A DNA stretch of 35,145 bases from assembly GCA_002728715.1 (NCBI GenBank), contig PBVQ01000026.1, positions 1-35,145 on the forward strand, given 5' to 3'. Both the position numbers and the translations under genes were made by a program. Within the stretch, counting starts at the first letter, position 1, and each line of letters begins with the position of its first letter. Under the pieces are notes generated by a model that ran no database searches, had not been told where the DNA came from, and saw only the letters and a program-made list of their open reading frames with translations. Positions 34,422 to 35,145 of this stretch are shown in pieces. Source of the stretch: Dehalococcoidia bacterium. Lineage in GTDB: Bacteria; Chloroflexota; Dehalococcoidia; Lucifugimonadales; Lucifugimonadaceae.

Positions 34422-35052
34422 TTTACCAGAAATAGTTTTAGTTTGTTCGATCGCATATCTTGTTGGCTCTATTCCAACTGGGGTCATTGTGACAAAATTT
34501 GCAAAGGGTGTTGATATACGCAGTTATGGAAGTGGAAGTTCAGGTGCAACTAATGTTGCAAGAACTTTGGGCCCTAAACTCGGGGGTTTAGTATTAATTT
34601 TGGATATATTGAAAGGCTATATCTCTATATATATTATTAGTCATATTGCTAATGATTATTGGATAATACCATTCTCAGGATTTTTATTAGTTTTAGGGCA
34701 TTGTTATCCCATTTATATCAAATTTAGAGGTGGCAAGGGTATTACAACTGGTTTTGGAACACTAATTTTTTTATCACCAATAGCAATGGCTTTATCACTG
34801 ATTGGTGTATCAATTGCTATAATCACTAGATATATCTCTCTAGGTTCAATTATTGGAACTTTATTAAGTCTGTTATCTTTACTATTTTTTAGCATTTATG
34901 AAATTTTTGGTTCAAAATATGAGGACTTACTGTATTGCATTCCTGTAGGGTTGATAATCCTATTGCGCCATAAGTCTAATTTTCTTAGACTGATAAAAGG
35001 TAAAGAGGGTAAGTTGGAAAATAAAGCTTCTCCAAAAAAGAAACATAATTAG
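34414..35052 (+). CDS. plsY: acyl-phosphate glycerol-3-phosphate acyltransferase PlsY
   Basis: Integral membrane enzyme that transfers an acyl group from acyl phosphate to glycerol-3-phosphate, the first step of phospholipid synthesis. The 212 residues have about five to seven membrane segments and the three PlsY motifs: GSIPTG with GSGSSGATNVAR (near 18-50), GHCYPIYIKFRGGKG (near 97-111) and a third late motif (PVGLIILLRHKSN near 175-187). The lysine-rich tail is typical. It overlaps der by eight bases and is followed after seven bases by gpsA, which makes its glycerol-3-phosphate substrate. Confidence 0.95.
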   Translation: MNNLPEIVLVCSIAYLVGSIPTGVIVTKFAKGVDIRSYGSGSSGATNVARTLGPKLGGLVLILDILKGYISIYIISHIANDYWIIPFSGFLLVLGHCYPIYIKFRGGKGITTGFGTLIFLSPIAMALSLIGVSIAIITRYISLGSIIGTLLSLLSLLFFSIYEIFGSKYEDLLYCIPVGLIILLRHKSNFLRLIKGKEGKLENKASPKKKHN

Positions 35053-35059
35053 GTAAATT

Positions 35060-35145
35060 TTGCTAAATATAGGAATTATAGGTAATGGTGCTTGGGGCAC
35101 CACATTGAGTATTTTGTTAAGTGAACGAAACAAAGTAACTATGTG
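35060..35145 (+). CDS. gpsA: glycerol-3-phosphate dehydrogenase [NAD(P)+], N-terminal fragment (cut by window end)
   Basis: Only the first 28 codons are present. They read the Rossmann start LNIGIIGNGAWGTTL with the GxGxxG dinucleotide loop (GNGAWG) characteristic of GpsA, which reduces dihydroxyacetone phosphate to glycerol-3-phosphate. The start is TTG at 35060, preceded by AGGT about seven bases upstream. It lies seven bases after plsY, a common plsY-gpsA pairing in glycerophospholipid synthesis. Confidence 0.88.
   Translation, partial: MLNIGIIGNGAWGTTLSILLSERNKVTM

Overview
The window is AT-rich, gene-dense bacterial chromosome. It starts inside a 16S rRNA gene read on the minus strand. 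The 16S helices and the gene content point to a low-GC marine Chloroflexota of the SAR202 type. Supporting content includes a mandelate-racemase/enolase-superfamily enzyme, an LDH2-type dehydrogenase, a CocE hydrolase, a thiolase paired with a DUF35 protein, and an inositol-phospholipid module. The lineage is an inference: it rests on reading the 16S by eye and on family knowledge, not on a tree. Genes often overlap by 1-4 bases or sit within 15 bases of each other. TTG starts are common, and several genes lack a clear Shine-Dalgarno site.

Left part (1-6509): 5' two thirds of the 16S gene (minus) with candidate tandem promoters. Divergent from it is a plus-strand run of rhodanese, PfkB kinase, ahcY, metK and a phosphohexomutase. 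ahcY and metK form the core of the activated methyl cycle, and the kinase may dispose of the nucleoside product. A tRNA-Leu(UAA) on the other strand abuts the mutase stop codon.

Middle left (6613-12760): MTA phosphorylase is translationally coupled to a galactonate-dehydratase-like enzyme and followed by an EamA transporter (plus). An LDH2-family dehydrogenase, a CocE/NonD hydrolase and the tRNA cluster Trp-Leu(GAG)-Cys lie on the minus strand. This is mostly uptake and catabolism of organic acids, esters or amides.

Middle (12873-20331): an ammonium transporter gene has a striking promoter: five exact GAAACA units (amt sense) spaced exactly 11 bases apart, plus a sixth near-copy. This is the pattern expected for an OmpR/PhoB-type regulator, and the GAAAC core recalls the GlnR half-site. 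A COG3618 amidohydrolase reads away from it. Next come minus-strand genes for myo-inositol-phosphate synthase, a PimA-like mannosyltransferase, a CDP-alcohol phosphatidyltransferase (probable phosphatidylinositol-phosphate synthase) and a membrane-anchored gluzincin peptidase. Together they look like an inositol-glycolipid module. A HTH regulator with an unfamiliar C-terminal domain lies upstream.

Right part (20391-35145): a gamma-glutamyltransferase-family enzyme and a D-2-hydroxyacid dehydrogenase come first. An intergenic patch with five CGTGTA copies follows. Then comes the tightly overlapped minus-strand housekeeping operon guaB3-hisS-prfA-prmC. The plus-strand run is a P1 (DmpA/NylC-type) hydrolase, surE, thiolase, DUF35 protein, a DapA-family aldolase/lyase, argF, der, plsY and the first codons of gpsA. 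The last two are consecutive glycerophospholipid genes. The strongest candidates for something undescribed are the 11-base GAAACA array at amt, the CGTGTA cluster, the catalytic-residue changes in argF and the thiolase/DUF35 pair, and the inositol-glycolipid module.
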